DNA of 64,000 nt from CAWAHD01 sp963781785 (GTDB taxonomy: Bacteria; Planctomycetota; Planctomycetia; Isosphaerales; Isosphaeraceae). Under the pieces are notes generated by a model. It saw only the letters and a program-made list of their open reading frames with translations, had not been told where the DNA came from and ran no database searches. Every line of letters starts with the position of its first letter. Position 1 is the first letter of the stretch. Both the position numbers and the translations under genes were made by a program. Of the stretch, positions 15,789 to 27,653 are shown piece by piece. The stretch is from the NCBI GenBank assembly GCA_963781785.1, contig CAWAHD010000001.1, positions 992,001-1,056,000 on the forward strand. The letters run 5' to 3'.

Positions 15789-17548
15789 ATGGGGACGCTC
15801 GGCAACACCATGACGAGAGAGCCTGGAGCAGTGGAACCCAGCCGGGGCGTCTGGACGTCCGACTGGATCACGTCCGTTCTTGCCGTTTCCGCGATCTTTG
15901 CGGTCGGCTTCGGCGTGGCGCTGATCGTTGGCCAGGAAGACAACGAGGCCGTCGAGTCGCCGCTCATGATGTCGGTCGCCCACCAGCTTATGGCCGGCCC
16001 CTGGGAGCTCTATGGGCCCTTCGGCGCCCAGAACCCGCTGGTGCTGATCCACGCCCCACTTTACTACCATGCGGCCGCCCTGGCCGCGTGGCCGTTGACT
16101 CGCCTGGGGCTTGATCCCATCTCGGCGGCTCGGTTGGCGGGGCGGTCGCTCGCGTTTGCCGGCCTTGCCCTGACGGCTCTTGCGGCCTACCACCTCGCAC
16201 GCCTGGGCGGAGTTCGGGCGCGGGCCAGATGGTGGGCCGTCTGCCTGATCGCCACCGCTCCGGTCATCGGGGTCATGCCTTACTCCGTACGCCCTGACAT
16301 GCTGGGCGTCGCGCTCCAAACCGCCGGGGTATTCCTGGTGCTGCGGCGATTGGAATCCGGCGGTTCGAAAATCGGCGGACTTTCCGCAGGCTTCGCGGCG
16401 TTCGGTCTGGCAATATGCGTCAAACAGCACTTCATCATCGCGCCCTTGATCAGCACCGGTCTCTTGTTCGTGGCCTGGCTGCGCGGCGCCTGATGCTGGG
16501 TCCGATCGTGCGCGCCGTGCTGGTTGCCGTTGCCGTCGTGATCGTTATCTACGGCGCCGAAGAGCTGGCGACAGGCGGCCTGATGTCTCGGGCCGTCTTC
16601 CTGGCCGCGGCGCGAACGTCGCGCGTCCATCCCGCCGACTGGATGCGTGCCTGGATCGTGGTCTCGGCGATCGCCGGCCGCTCGGGCGGCCTGATCGTCC
16701 TCCTGGCCGCGGCCGGCCTGGCACAGGTGGCAGCGCATCGGGGGCTCCTCGGTCGCTTGCTCGTCCTGGCCGGTGGCACGCCCATCCTCCTGATCGTCGC
16801 GCTGGCGGCGCTCGAGGCCGCAGGGATTGCCGCGTCCGGGGCGATCGTCTCCTTCTTTGCTCTTTGGGTCTGTGTCGGGGTCGTCATTCCGGTTTGCGCC
16901 GTACTCGAGCGCCGCTCGTTTCTGGGCGGCTGGCTCGACTCGCTTCTCTGGCTGTTTTTGGCCGGCGAGTTTTTCCTTGTGGTATTCTTGTCCCGGGCCA
17001 GCACCGGGGCATGGATCAACTATGGAATGCAGGCCGTCGTCTGGGGATGCATTCTCGCGGCCCGGGCGCTGGCCCGCGCCTGCGAGGGCGCCACTTCCAC
17101 GAGGTCACTCTGGCCGATCGCTCTGGCCTCGCTTCTGGTGCCCATCGCGCTGGTCCAGGACGCGTACCAGATTACGAACCAGCGCCAGCGCCAGCGCGAA
17201 GCGATCGATGACCTCGCGGCCACAAACCGGTTTCCTACGTGGCAGTTTTTCTTCGCCGACGGCCCCGGCTTGAACCGAGTCTACGGCCGGCCAGAACTCG
17301 TCTACGACGGCTGGCTCTACCCCGTCTTCGAGTCCATGCACCTGGCCCAGCCGCGCTCGACCTGGCTCCCGCTCGCCCTGAACTCACGCCAGATCAGATT
17401 CATCTTCAGTAAGTCGTACAGCCCAGAGATCGAGGGAATCGGTCCGCAGCAACTTCGCGCTCTCGGCTTCGCGCAAGTGGGCAGGCTCGGCGAATTCTTC
17501 GTCTGGGAGCGATACCGAATTCCGAAAATCCCAAATCCCAAATCCTAA
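15789..17548 (+). CDS. Multi-pass membrane protein, ArnT/GT39-like glycosyltransferase (one frameshift)
   Basis: The protein is very hydrophobic, with about ten membrane segments and the layout of PMT/ArnT-type lipid-linked glycosyltransferases. After the first helix an acidic loop is followed by HAPLYYHAAALAAWPLTRLG, as in the first extracytoplasmic loop of the family. The first frame ends at 16493 (VAWLRGA) while a second continues RRLMLGPIVRAVLV to 17548, so a single indel near 16488 splits one gene. The soluble C-terminal part (YGRPELVYDGWLYPVFESM) is not typical, and the assignment stays at superfamily level. The start is uncertain: ATG 15789 and ATG 15810 are both possible and neither has a strong ribosome binding site. 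Confidence 0.6.
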
Positions 17549-17744
17549 ATCCGAAAACCGGACTTGACGCTCCCTCGGCGTCGAGACGCAGATCTCGGGT
17601 TCGGTGCGAATCTCGTGCTGGAGATTTTGGGTCTTTGCAGGTGGCTGCGCCTCGTCTCCGAATGATTTCAGAGCACCGGATTGCGAGGGAAGCGACTTTT
17701 GTCATACGATGACCGGGTCACGTGGAAACCCGAGGAGCATTCCC

Positions 17745-18779
17745 ATGAGTCGACGACCCATTGGCGTGGGACTGGCAGTCATTGCGGTATGGACTTTGGG
17801 CTCGGAAGTGGTTTCCGGCCAGTTCGGGGCCGACACGGTCGTCGTGTACTCGGCACTCGACCGGGAATTCTCCGATCCGGTGCTCAAGGCCTACGGCAAG
17901 AAGCATGGTGTGAGCGTGCTGTCCAAGTTTGACGTGGAGAGCACAAAAACGGTCGGCCTGACGAACCTGATCATGGCCGAGTCGCGGCGGCCGCGGTGCG
18001 ATTTATTCTGGAACAATGAGATTCTGAACACCCTTCGGCTCAAGGATAAGGGGCTCCTGGTGCCGTTTGAGCCGTCGCGCGTCGGCGACCTACCCGAGAC
18101 CTTCAAGGCGAAGGACGGCACCTGGTACGGATTCGCGGCGCGGGCACGCGTGCTCGTCGTCAACACGAAGCTGGTAAGCGAGGCCGACCGGCCCAAGGGA
18201 ATCGAAGATCTGCTCGACCCGAAATGGAAGGGCAAGATCGGCATTGCCAAGCCTCTGTTCGGTACGACGGCCACGCACGCCGCCTGCCTTTTCGCCGCTT
18301 GGGGCGACGAGAGAGCCCGTAAATTCTTTCGCGGCCTCAAGGCCAACGGCGTGCACGTGCTCGTTGGCAACAAGCAGGTTGCCATGGCGGCGGGCTCGGG
18401 CGAGATTCTCGTCGGCCTGACCGACACCGACGACGCGATGGGCGAGATCGACGCCGGCAGTCCGGTGGCGATCATCTACCCCGACCGCCGGCCAACCGAG
18501 CTTGGCACCCTGTTCATTCCCAACACGCTGGCCATCATCAAGGGCTCGCCGCACAAGCAAGCCGCCGTGGCTCTTGCCGATCACCTGCTCAGCCCCGAGG
18601 TCGAGGCGGCGCTCGCGGTCGGGCCCAGCGCCCAGATCCCCTTGCTCAAGAGCACCGATGTGAAGGCTCGGGTCGAGACCCCCAAGACGGTCCACGCCAT
18701 GGAAGTCGACTTCGAGGCCGCCGCCAAGGTGTGGGACAAGACGGCTGCCTTCCTCGTCTCCGAGTTTGCCGTTGATTGA
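17745..18779 (+). CDS. Extracellular solute-binding protein, iron(III)-transport (FbpA-like) type
   Basis: The 344-residue protein has an N-terminal signal (MSRRPIGVGLAVIAVWTLG) and the fold pattern of family-1 substrate-binding proteins. It has VVVYSALDREFSDPVLKAYG at the start, CDLFWNNEI at the hinge, WYGFAARARVLVVNT, and GLTDTDDAMGEIDAG near the second lobe. This resembles ferric-binding proteins of the FbpA/SfuA group. The usual paired tyrosine iron ligands are not evident, so the ligand is uncertain. No permease or ATPase partner lies next to it. ATG 17745 is preceded by GAGGAG. The DUF1080-like gene follows after 47 bases on the same strand. Confidence 0.75.
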   Translation: MSRRPIGVGLAVIAVWTLGSEVVSGQFGADTVVVYSALDREFSDPVLKAYGKKHGVSVLSKFDVESTKTVGLTNLIMAESRRPRCDLFWNNEILNTLRLKDKGLLVPFEPSRVGDLPETFKAKDGTWYGFAARARVLVVNTKLVSEADRPKGIEDLLDPKWKGKIGIAKPLFGTTATHAACLFAAWGDERARKFFRGLKANGVHVLVGNKQVAMAAGSGEILVGLTDTDDAMGEIDAGSPVAIIYPDRRPTELGTLFIPNTLAIIKGSPHKQAAVALADHLLSPEVEAALAVGPSAQIPLLKSTDVKARVETPKTVHAMEVDFEAAAKVWDKTAAFLVSEFAVD

Positions 18780-18826
18780 ACGATCCGGCCCGTGTTCAAC
18801 CCAGAATCGACAAGAGGATCAACTCC

Positions 18827-19456
18827 ATGGAAACATCGGGTATCTCGATCCGGCAAGTTTCCCTGCTTCTGGCGTGCGCCCTGTGCCTGCCGGGGGCTGG
18901 CGGCGATCAAAAGGCGCAGCAATCGTGGAACTTCGAGTCCGACCCGGCCGGCGCCATCGCCAAGGGTTTCACCGCGGCCGTCGGCCAGTGGGAGGTTGCC
19001 AAAGACGGAGACAACCACGTCCTGTACCAGAAGGCCAAGAACGACGATGCGACGTTTAACGTTGCGCTGGTCGATACGACGAGTTACAGGGACGTCGACC
19101 TGACCGTCAAACTCAAGGCGGTCGCCGGTGAAGTCGATCGCGGCGGTGGAGTGATCTGGAGGGCGAAGGACAAGGACAATTACTACATCTGCCGTTACAA
19201 TCCGCTTGAAGACAACTTCCGGCTGTACAAGGTCGAGGCGGGCAAGCGGACCATGTTCAAGGGTGCGAAGACTCCCGGCGACGAAAAGTGGCATACCGTG
19301 CGCGTGACGATGGCCGGCAAGTCGATCACTTGCTACTTCGACGGCGAGAAACTTCTGGAAGCGGAAGACGAGACTTTCCCGGACGCAGGGATGATTGGCC
19401 TCTGGTCCAAGGCCGACGCCCAATCGTATTTCGACGACTTGACGATCAACCCGTGA
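18827..19456 (+). CDS. DUF1080/LamG-like secreted protein
   Basis: The 209-residue protein has a signal peptide (SLLLACALCLPGAGG) and a single concanavalin-like jelly roll. SWNFESDPAGAIAKGFTAAV opens the domain, followed by GGGVIWRAKDKDNYYICRYN and ending ITCYFDGEKLLEAEDETF and SYFDDLTI. This matches the 3-keto-disaccharide-hydrolase/DUF1080-like families, which are very abundant in planctomycetes and often act on or bind carbohydrates. No catalytic residue can be assigned. ATG 18827 is chosen because AAGAGGA precedes it and the signal peptide starts there. Confidence 0.7.
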   Translation: METSGISIRQVSLLLACALCLPGAGGDQKAQQSWNFESDPAGAIAKGFTAAVGQWEVAKDGDNHVLYQKAKNDDATFNVALVDTTSYRDVDLTVKLKAVAGEVDRGGGVIWRAKDKDNYYICRYNPLEDNFRLYKVEAGKRTMFKGAKTPGDEKWHTVRVTMAGKSITCYFDGEKLLEAEDETFPDAGMIGLWSKADAQSYFDDLTINP

Positions 19457-19890
19457 GATTGTGGGGCTAGACCGCCAAGGGAAGGCGGCCAAGTCCCATG
19501 AAATGGATGAAACAACCAATCTGGCAGCTTGGTTCTTCAGGCGATTGGCGAATTGACGGAGTCGATCGTTCTTGATCAGGCTGATGCGAACACCTTTCGA
19601 CAACAAACAGCCCTATCGCGCGCAGCCCGGCGACTGAGACCACGCGCCCTATCACGGCTGGAGATCGCCCGACAATCCGGATAGAATACACGTGCCCTGG
19701 CGCACGAACGCGGGTATGTGCCTCTGGCCGCAAGCATCGAGGTCCATCGAGCGCTGACCCGGACCCCAGGGTGCCCCGCCTCAATCGGCCGATTCGTCCT
19801 CCCGAAGACCCCAGATTGGCCACTCACTCCATGCCGCGACGACATCGAAGCGTGAGCCGCCTGCAAAACCACTCCCGGCTTTCCAACCTG
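19457..19890. other. Intergenic region, nothing recognised
   Basis: These 434 bases separate the DUF1080-like gene from the PSD1 operon. No repeat, RNA or credible small gene is visible. An in-frame extension of the PSD1 protein reaches back to 19771 but adds Arg/Pro-rich sequence without homology. Confidence 0.5.
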
Positions 19891-23037
<3,147 letters not shown>

Positions 23038-23046
23038 TCCACGCTC

Positions 23047-23874
23047 ATGCGTCTTCCGTTCCCGGGCATGGATCCGTGGCTGGAGCAGCTTGAGCTCTGG
23101 TCCGACGTGCACGCCAGCCTGATCGCGGCGATCCGCGACGCCTTGGCGCCCTTGGTGCTGCCGCGCTACTTCGTGGGCGTGGAGCTGCGCACGACGGTGC
23201 TGAGCGGCCTGGACATCGATCTGCTCTATCGCCCCGACATCAGCGTCCTGGCCGCCGAGCGAGCCGGACCGCCGCGCGGATCGGCCACCGCCGTGCTCGA
23301 GCGGACCGACGTCGCGCCGGTCGAAGTGGTCGTTCCCATCGACGAGGAAGAGATCGAGGAGACATTCCTGACGATCAATGAGCTTCCCGGTCGCAAGCTG
23401 GTCACCGTGATCGAGGTCCTGTCTCCAACCAACAAGGGAACCCGGAACGCGCGTTCGGAATATCTGGACGAGCGCCGCTCTTTGATCCGGTCGAAGGTCA
23501 ACTTCGTCGAGATCGACCTGCTGCGGGGGGGCGAGGCGATGCCGCTCTTGAACCCGCCGGAGCCGAGCGATTACCGGATCATGGTCTGTCGGGCCGGTCG
23601 CAGTCGACACGCGGTCCTCTACCCATTTTCATGGAGGAGCCCGATCCCGGCGATTCCGATCCCGCTCATGCCCGGAGATGCCGAGCCTGTGCTCGACCTG
23701 AACCATGTGGCGCACTCGTTAATGGACCGGGCCCGATACGACCTCGTGATTGATTACAGCCGGCCTCCCGAGCCGCCCTTACGTCCGGGAGATGATGCGT
23801 GGGTCAAAGAGCTGCTGGCCCGGACGCAGGCTCATACCGGCGATCTTTCTGCCGGAAAGGAAAATGGACCATGA
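23047..23874 (+). CDS. DUF4058 family protein
   Basis: The 275-residue protein begins MRLPFPGMDPWLEQLELWSD, the hallmark start of DUF4058. It continues with VELRTTVLSG, RPDISVL, VVPIDEEEIEETFLTI, LVTVIEVLSPTNK and YRIMVCRAGRSRHAVLYPF, all family blocks. DUF4058 has a nuclease-like fold by some predictions, and the IEVLSPTNK segment resembles the E-x-K strand of PD-(D/E)XK enzymes. The function is not known. It starts 9 bases after the PSD1 gene and its stop overlaps the next ATG by 4 bases (ATGA, 23871-23874), so it is translated within the PSD1-DUF1501 operon. Confidence 0.85.
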   Translation: MRLPFPGMDPWLEQLELWSDVHASLIAAIRDALAPLVLPRYFVGVELRTTVLSGLDIDLLYRPDISVLAAERAGPPRGSATAVLERTDVAPVEVVVPIDEEEIEETFLTINELPGRKLVTVIEVLSPTNKGTRNARSEYLDERRSLIRSKVNFVEIDLLRGGEAMPLLNPPEPSDYRIMVCRAGRSRHAVLYPFSWRSPIPAIPIPLMPGDAEPVLDLNHVAHSLMDRARYDLVIDYSRPPEPPLRPGDDAWVKELLARTQAHTGDLSAGKENGP

Positions 23875-25319
23875 ATTGCCAGGACCGTCTGTATCGAGGG
23901 CTCGACCCGCGACTGGTCAGCCGGCGCTGGTTTTTCGAGCAATGCGGCGTCGGGCTGGGCACGATCGCGCTAGGCCAGTTGCTCCAGTCAGAAGGTCACG
24001 CCCAGGCACCCGTCTCATCTCCGAGCGGCAATTCTCTGGCTCCCAGGAAACCGCATCATCCGCCCAGGGCCAAGCGGGTGCTGTTCCTGTTCATGGCCGG
24101 CGCGCCGAGTCATCTCGAGCTCTTCGACAACAAGCCGCAACTGGCGAAATTTGACGGCACGCTTCCGCCGCCCGAGCTGCTAAAGGGCTACCGCGCAGCC
24201 TTCATCAAGCCCAGCTCCAAGCTGCTGGGCCCCCGATTCAAGTTTTCCAGGCATGGGCAGAGCGGCACCGAGCTTTCCGAGCTGCTGCCGCATCTGGCAA
24301 CCGTCGTCGACGACATCGCGATCGTCAAGGGAATGTCGACGGACGCCTTCAACCATGCGCCGGGGCAAATCATGATGAGCACCGGCAGCCAGATCTTCGG
24401 CCGGCCCAGCATGGGGGCCTGGGTCTGCTATGGGATGGGCAGCGAATCGCAAGACCTGCCCGGCTTCATCGTCTTCAGCACCGGCAAGAAGGGACCCAGC
24501 GGTGGCAATTCGAACTGGGGCAGCGGCTTTCTGCCCACGGTGTACCAGGGGGTCGAGTTCCGCACCAGCGGCGACCCGGTCCTGTATCTTTCGAACCCCC
24601 GCGGCATCGACCCGGAATTGGAGCGCGACTCGTTGGGCGCGGTCCAGAAACTCAACCGCGTGCGACTCGAAAAAGTGGGCGACCCCGAGATCGCGACCCG
24701 GATCAGTTCGTTCGAGATGGCGTTCCGGATGCAGCAAAGCGCCCCCGACGTCAACGACATCAGCCGGGAGCCCCGGCACATCCTCGAGATGTACGGCGCT
24801 CAGCCCGGCAAACCCTCATTCGCCAACACGTGCCTGCTTGCGCGACGGCTGCTGGAGCGAGGAGTGCGGTTCGTGCAGATCTTCCACGAGTCGTGGGACC
24901 AGCACGGCAACCTGGTTCACGACATCAAGGCGAACTGCAAGGAAACCGACCAGGCCTGTGCCGCTCTGATCAAGGACCTCAAACAGCGCGGTCTCCTCGA
25001 GGACACGCTGGTTGTCTGGGGAGGCGAGTTCGGCCGCACGCCGATGGTTCAAGGCGGCGGCAACGACGGCCGCGACCATCATCCCAACGCATTCACGATG
25101 TGGATGGCCGGGGGCGGCATCAAGCCGGGCATTTCGTACGGCGCGAGCGACGAGCTGGGATTTCAGGTCGTCAAAGACAAGGTTCACGTGCATGACCTGC
25201 ACGCGACACTTTTGCACCTACTGGGCTTCGACCACACGAGGCTGACCTATCGTTTCCAGGGCCGTGACTTTCGTCTGACCGATGTGGAAGGTCAGGTCGT
25301 GAAGGGGTTACTTGCCTGA
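23871..25319 (+). CDS. DUF1501 family protein (PSD1-associated type)
   Basis: The 482-residue protein matches the larger DUF1501 subgroup that follows PSD1 genes. It contains VLFLFMAGAPSHLELFDNKP, FKFSRHGQSGTELSELLPHL, NHAPGQIMMSTGSQIFGRPS, VVWGGEFGRTPMVQGGGNDG and RDHHPNAFTMWMAGG, with His/Asp/Glu residues of an alkaline-phosphatase-like metal site. The N-terminus SRRWFFEQCGVGLGTIAL resembles a twin-arginine signal. The start ATG overlaps the DUF4058 stop by 4 bases. The gene ends only 3 bases from the stop of the convergent aldo/keto reductase gene, with no obvious terminator between them. Confidence 0.85.
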   Translation: MNCQDRLYRGLDPRLVSRRWFFEQCGVGLGTIALGQLLQSEGHAQAPVSSPSGNSLAPRKPHHPPRAKRVLFLFMAGAPSHLELFDNKPQLAKFDGTLPPPELLKGYRAAFIKPSSKLLGPRFKFSRHGQSGTELSELLPHLATVVDDIAIVKGMSTDAFNHAPGQIMMSTGSQIFGRPSMGAWVCYGMGSESQDLPGFIVFSTGKKGPSGGNSNWGSGFLPTVYQGVEFRTSGDPVLYLSNPRGIDPELERDSLGAVQKLNRVRLEKVGDPEIATRISSFEMAFRMQQSAPDVNDISREPRHILEMYGAQPGKPSFANTCLLARRLLERGVRFVQIFHESWDQHGNLVHDIKANCKETDQACAALIKDLKQRGLLEDTLVVWGGEFGRTPMVQGGGNDGRDHHPNAFTMWMAGGGIKPGISYGASDELGFQVVKDKVHVHDLHATLLHLLGFDHTRLTYRFQGRDFRLTDVEGQVVKGLLA

Positions 25320-25322
25320 TCG

Positions 25323-26219
25323 TCAAATCTGACCGACCCAGGTCGCATCGGCCGTCTCGCGCCACCGGGTGCGGATGGCCTGGATCTGCTCGGGAGTGAT
25401 CGGCTCGCTGTCGAGGAGCGCCGCGTTCTCGCTCCACCGCGTCGGCTTGGCGGTGCCGACGATCGCGGTGTGGACTCCGGGAATGCTCAGGGTGAACTTG
25501 AGCGCGATGGCCGTCGTCTGCGCCGGATCGCCTTTCAAGAAGTCGTAGTTGAGTTTCTGAAGCCGCTCCCAGTAGGGCTGAACGTACGAGTTGTCGGGCT
25601 TCTGAGCAAAACGCCAGACCGCGTTGGCGATCGGCCGCTTGATGATCACGCCCATTCCCCGCTGGCGGGCCAGGGGGAGGGTCATATCGATCGCCTGTTG
25701 ATCGGCGATGCTGAGTGACGTCTGCAGCGCATCGAAGGCGCCACAGCCGATGGCATGGCGCGCGGCCGTCCCGTCGCCGCTATAGCCGATGAAACGCGTG
25801 TACCCCAGTTCCCGCGCACGAATGAGCCCGGCGATCGCGTCTCCTTTGCGCAGCTCATCCTCGGAGCAGCTATGAAGCTGCACCAGGTCGAGCCGGTCGG
25901 TCCGGAGCCGCTCCAGGCTGCGCTGGATGCTCTTGAGCAGCGATTCGGGCCGCCAATCTTCCTTGTAGGGACCTTCGGGATGTCCGCACTTGGTGAAGAG
26001 GTAAAAGTCGTTGCGACGCGCTCCCACGGCCTGGCCGATCAGCTCTTCGCTTTGAAGGTAGCACTCGGCGGTGTCGATCACGTTCAATCCGGCGTCGAGA
26101 GCGGCACCGAGCAGGCGGGCGACCGTGTCCACGGTTGCCTTCTCGAAGCCGATCTCGGCGCCTCCGAATCCGAGGACGCTCACCTTCATATCGGTCTTGC
26201 CAAACGGTCGCGTTTCCAT
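25323..26219 (-). CDS. Aldo/keto reductase
   Basis: This 298-residue NAD(P)H-dependent oxidoreductase has the (beta/alpha)8 family motifs. METRPFGKTDMKVSVLGFGG opens the barrel. DTAECYLQSEELIG contains the catalytic Asp and Tyr. LFTKCGH carries the catalytic Lys, DLVQLHSC the His, and IPGVHTAIVGTAKPTRWSEN the coenzyme phosphate loop. It resembles the planctomycete AKRs annotated as predicted oxidoreductases. The substrate is unknown. ATG 26219 opens the fold directly; AAGGAGAG lies just upstream on the minus strand. Confidence 0.85.
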   Translation of the reverse strand: METRPFGKTDMKVSVLGFGGAEIGFEKATVDTVARLLGAALDAGLNVIDTAECYLQSEELIGQAVGARRNDFYLFTKCGHPEGPYKEDWRPESLLKSIQRSLERLRTDRLDLVQLHSCSEDELRKGDAIAGLIRARELGYTRFIGYSGDGTAARHAIGCGAFDALQTSLSIADQQAIDMTLPLARQRGMGVIIKRPIANAVWRFAQKPDNSYVQPYWERLQKLNYDFLKGDPAQTTAIALKFTLSIPGVHTAIVGTAKPTRWSENAALLDSEPITPEQIQAIRTRWRETADATWVGQI

Positions 26220-26356
26220 TCCGGCTCTCCTTATAGAATCGAGAAAAGTCGCGGGTCAATTGGCACGTCCCGGGTAGCGGGGCCACCCGGAATCCGTTCA
26301 TCCCAACTTTCGGGTCGAGACCGAATTTGACTACAATAACATCTGGAGGTTACATG

Positions 26357-26704
26357 ATGCCGTCCTTGGTGGAAACCTTCCCTAACCAGTTTCCGGGCCG
26401 GGAGTATGAGATCGAGATCGCCTGTCCGGAGTTCACGGCGGTCTGTCCCAAGACGGGCCAGCCCGATTTCGGAACGATCGTCATCCAGTACGTTCCCGGC
26501 GCGGTCTGCCTCGAGCTCAAGAGCCTCAAGCTCTATCTTGTCGGCTTCCGCGACCGGGGCATTTTCTACGAGCATGTCGTCAATACCATCCTCGACGATC
26601 TCACGCGGAGCTGTCAGCCCAGGAGCATGAAAGTCGTGGGCCATTTTAACGCGAGGGGCGGAATCACGTCTCGGGTGACCGCCGTTTATCAGGCTTCAAA
26701 ATGA
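26357..26704 (+). CDS. queF: NADPH-dependent 7-cyano-7-deazaguanine reductase
   Basis: QueF reduces preQ0 to preQ1 in queuosine biosynthesis. The 115-residue protein is the short unimodular type. EFTAVCPKTGQPDF holds the active-site Cys30 and Asp37, and LELKSLKLYLVGFRDRGIFY is the QueF signature with the substrate-binding Glu. ATG codons at 26354 and 26357 are both possible. TCTGGAGGT at 26342-26350 leaves 6 bases before the second, so 26357 is preferred. No preQ1 riboswitch could be seen upstream. Its stop overlaps the next start by 4 bases (26701-26704), coupling it to the SAM hydroxide adenosyltransferase gene. Confidence 0.9.
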   Translation: MPSLVETFPNQFPGREYEIEIACPEFTAVCPKTGQPDFGTIVIQYVPGAVCLELKSLKLYLVGFRDRGIFYEHVVNTILDDLTRSCQPRSMKVVGHFNARGGITSRVTAVYQASK

Positions 26705-27492
26705 ACCCGGGAATCGTCACGCTGACGACCGATTTCGGCCTGAGCGGTTCGTATGTGGCCGCTCTCAAGGGCGTCTTGCTCGACCTGGCTCCGGGGGCCC
26801 AACTGGTCGACGTGTGCCACACGATCTCGCCTCAGAACATACTCGAGGGCGGGTTCGTGCTGGCGGGCATCGTCGATGCCTTTCCCAGGGGTACCGTGCA
26901 CCTGGTGGTCGTTGACCCCGGAGTGGGGACCGAGCGCCGGCTAATCGCGGTGAATTTTGCAGACCAGTGGTTTGTGCTGCCCGACAATGGGTTGATCACC
27001 GGCGTGGCGCGCGGCCGCACGCCCACAGCAATCTGGGAGATCACCAACCCCGCGTTGCAGCGCTCGGTGGTTTCGGCCACGTTTCACGGCCGCGATATCC
27101 TCGCGCCCGCGGCGGCCCACCTGCTCAAGGGCGGCGACCCCGCCGAGCTGGGCGCTCTGCGCACACGGTTCATCACCCTGCGCAACTTCGAGCCCAGCGC
27201 CGACGAGCAAGGGTTCGTCGGTGAAGTCATCTTCCGCGACGCCTTCGGCAACTTGATCACCAATATCAACGCCGACCGACTTGCAGGCACACCCCGCGGC
27301 CTCTGGTCGCTCGAGATCGCCGGCGAGCGCATCGAAGGGATCCTGCGCACCTACGGCGAGCGGCCCACCGGGTCGCTGACGGCACTGGTCGGCAGCTCGG
27401 GCTGGGTCGAGATCGCCGTGGTCAACGGCGACGCCGCCCGTCAGCTTACCGCCGGCGCCGGGACAACCGTCTGGTGCCGCCGAATGTCGTGA
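26701..27492 (+). CDS. SAM hydroxide adenosyltransferase (DUF62)
   Basis: The 263-residue protein matches the SAM_adeno_trans (DUF62) family. TLTTDFGLSGSYV at the N-terminus carries the conserved Asp11. VHLVVVDPGVGTERR, FVLPDNGLIT and FHGRDILAPAAAHL follow, and DAFGNLITNI is the second-domain motif. Characterised members hydrolyse S-adenosylmethionine to adenosine and methionine using an activated water. The gene is translationally coupled to queF. Later queuosine steps use SAM as a ribosyl donor, so a metabolic link is conceivable, but the coupling is the only evidence. Cytoplasmic. Confidence 0.85.
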   Translation: MNPGIVTLTTDFGLSGSYVAALKGVLLDLAPGAQLVDVCHTISPQNILEGGFVLAGIVDAFPRGTVHLVVVDPGVGTERRLIAVNFADQWFVLPDNGLITGVARGRTPTAIWEITNPALQRSVVSATFHGRDILAPAAAHLLKGGDPAELGALRTRFITLRNFEPSADEQGFVGEVIFRDAFGNLITNINADRLAGTPRGLWSLEIAGERIEGILRTYGERPTGSLTALVGSSGWVEIAVVNGDAARQLTAGAGTTVWCRRMS

Positions 27493-27653
27493 AGCACGGC
27501 GGTTCACTCGCAGTCTTTTCACCGGTTTATTCATGCATCACGTGATGGGGGTTGATTTTTGAGTGCTGGCATGACAATGATGCGCACGATCAATCTGCAC
27601 ATGCGGGCGCCATCAGTCCTGCCCCTGCCCGTCGCGACACGGTAGTCTTTATC

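Noticed and set aside
26220..26353. preQ1 riboswitch upstream of queF
   Set aside because: The leader lacks the short hairpin with the A-rich pseudoknot tail expected of preQ1 aptamers.
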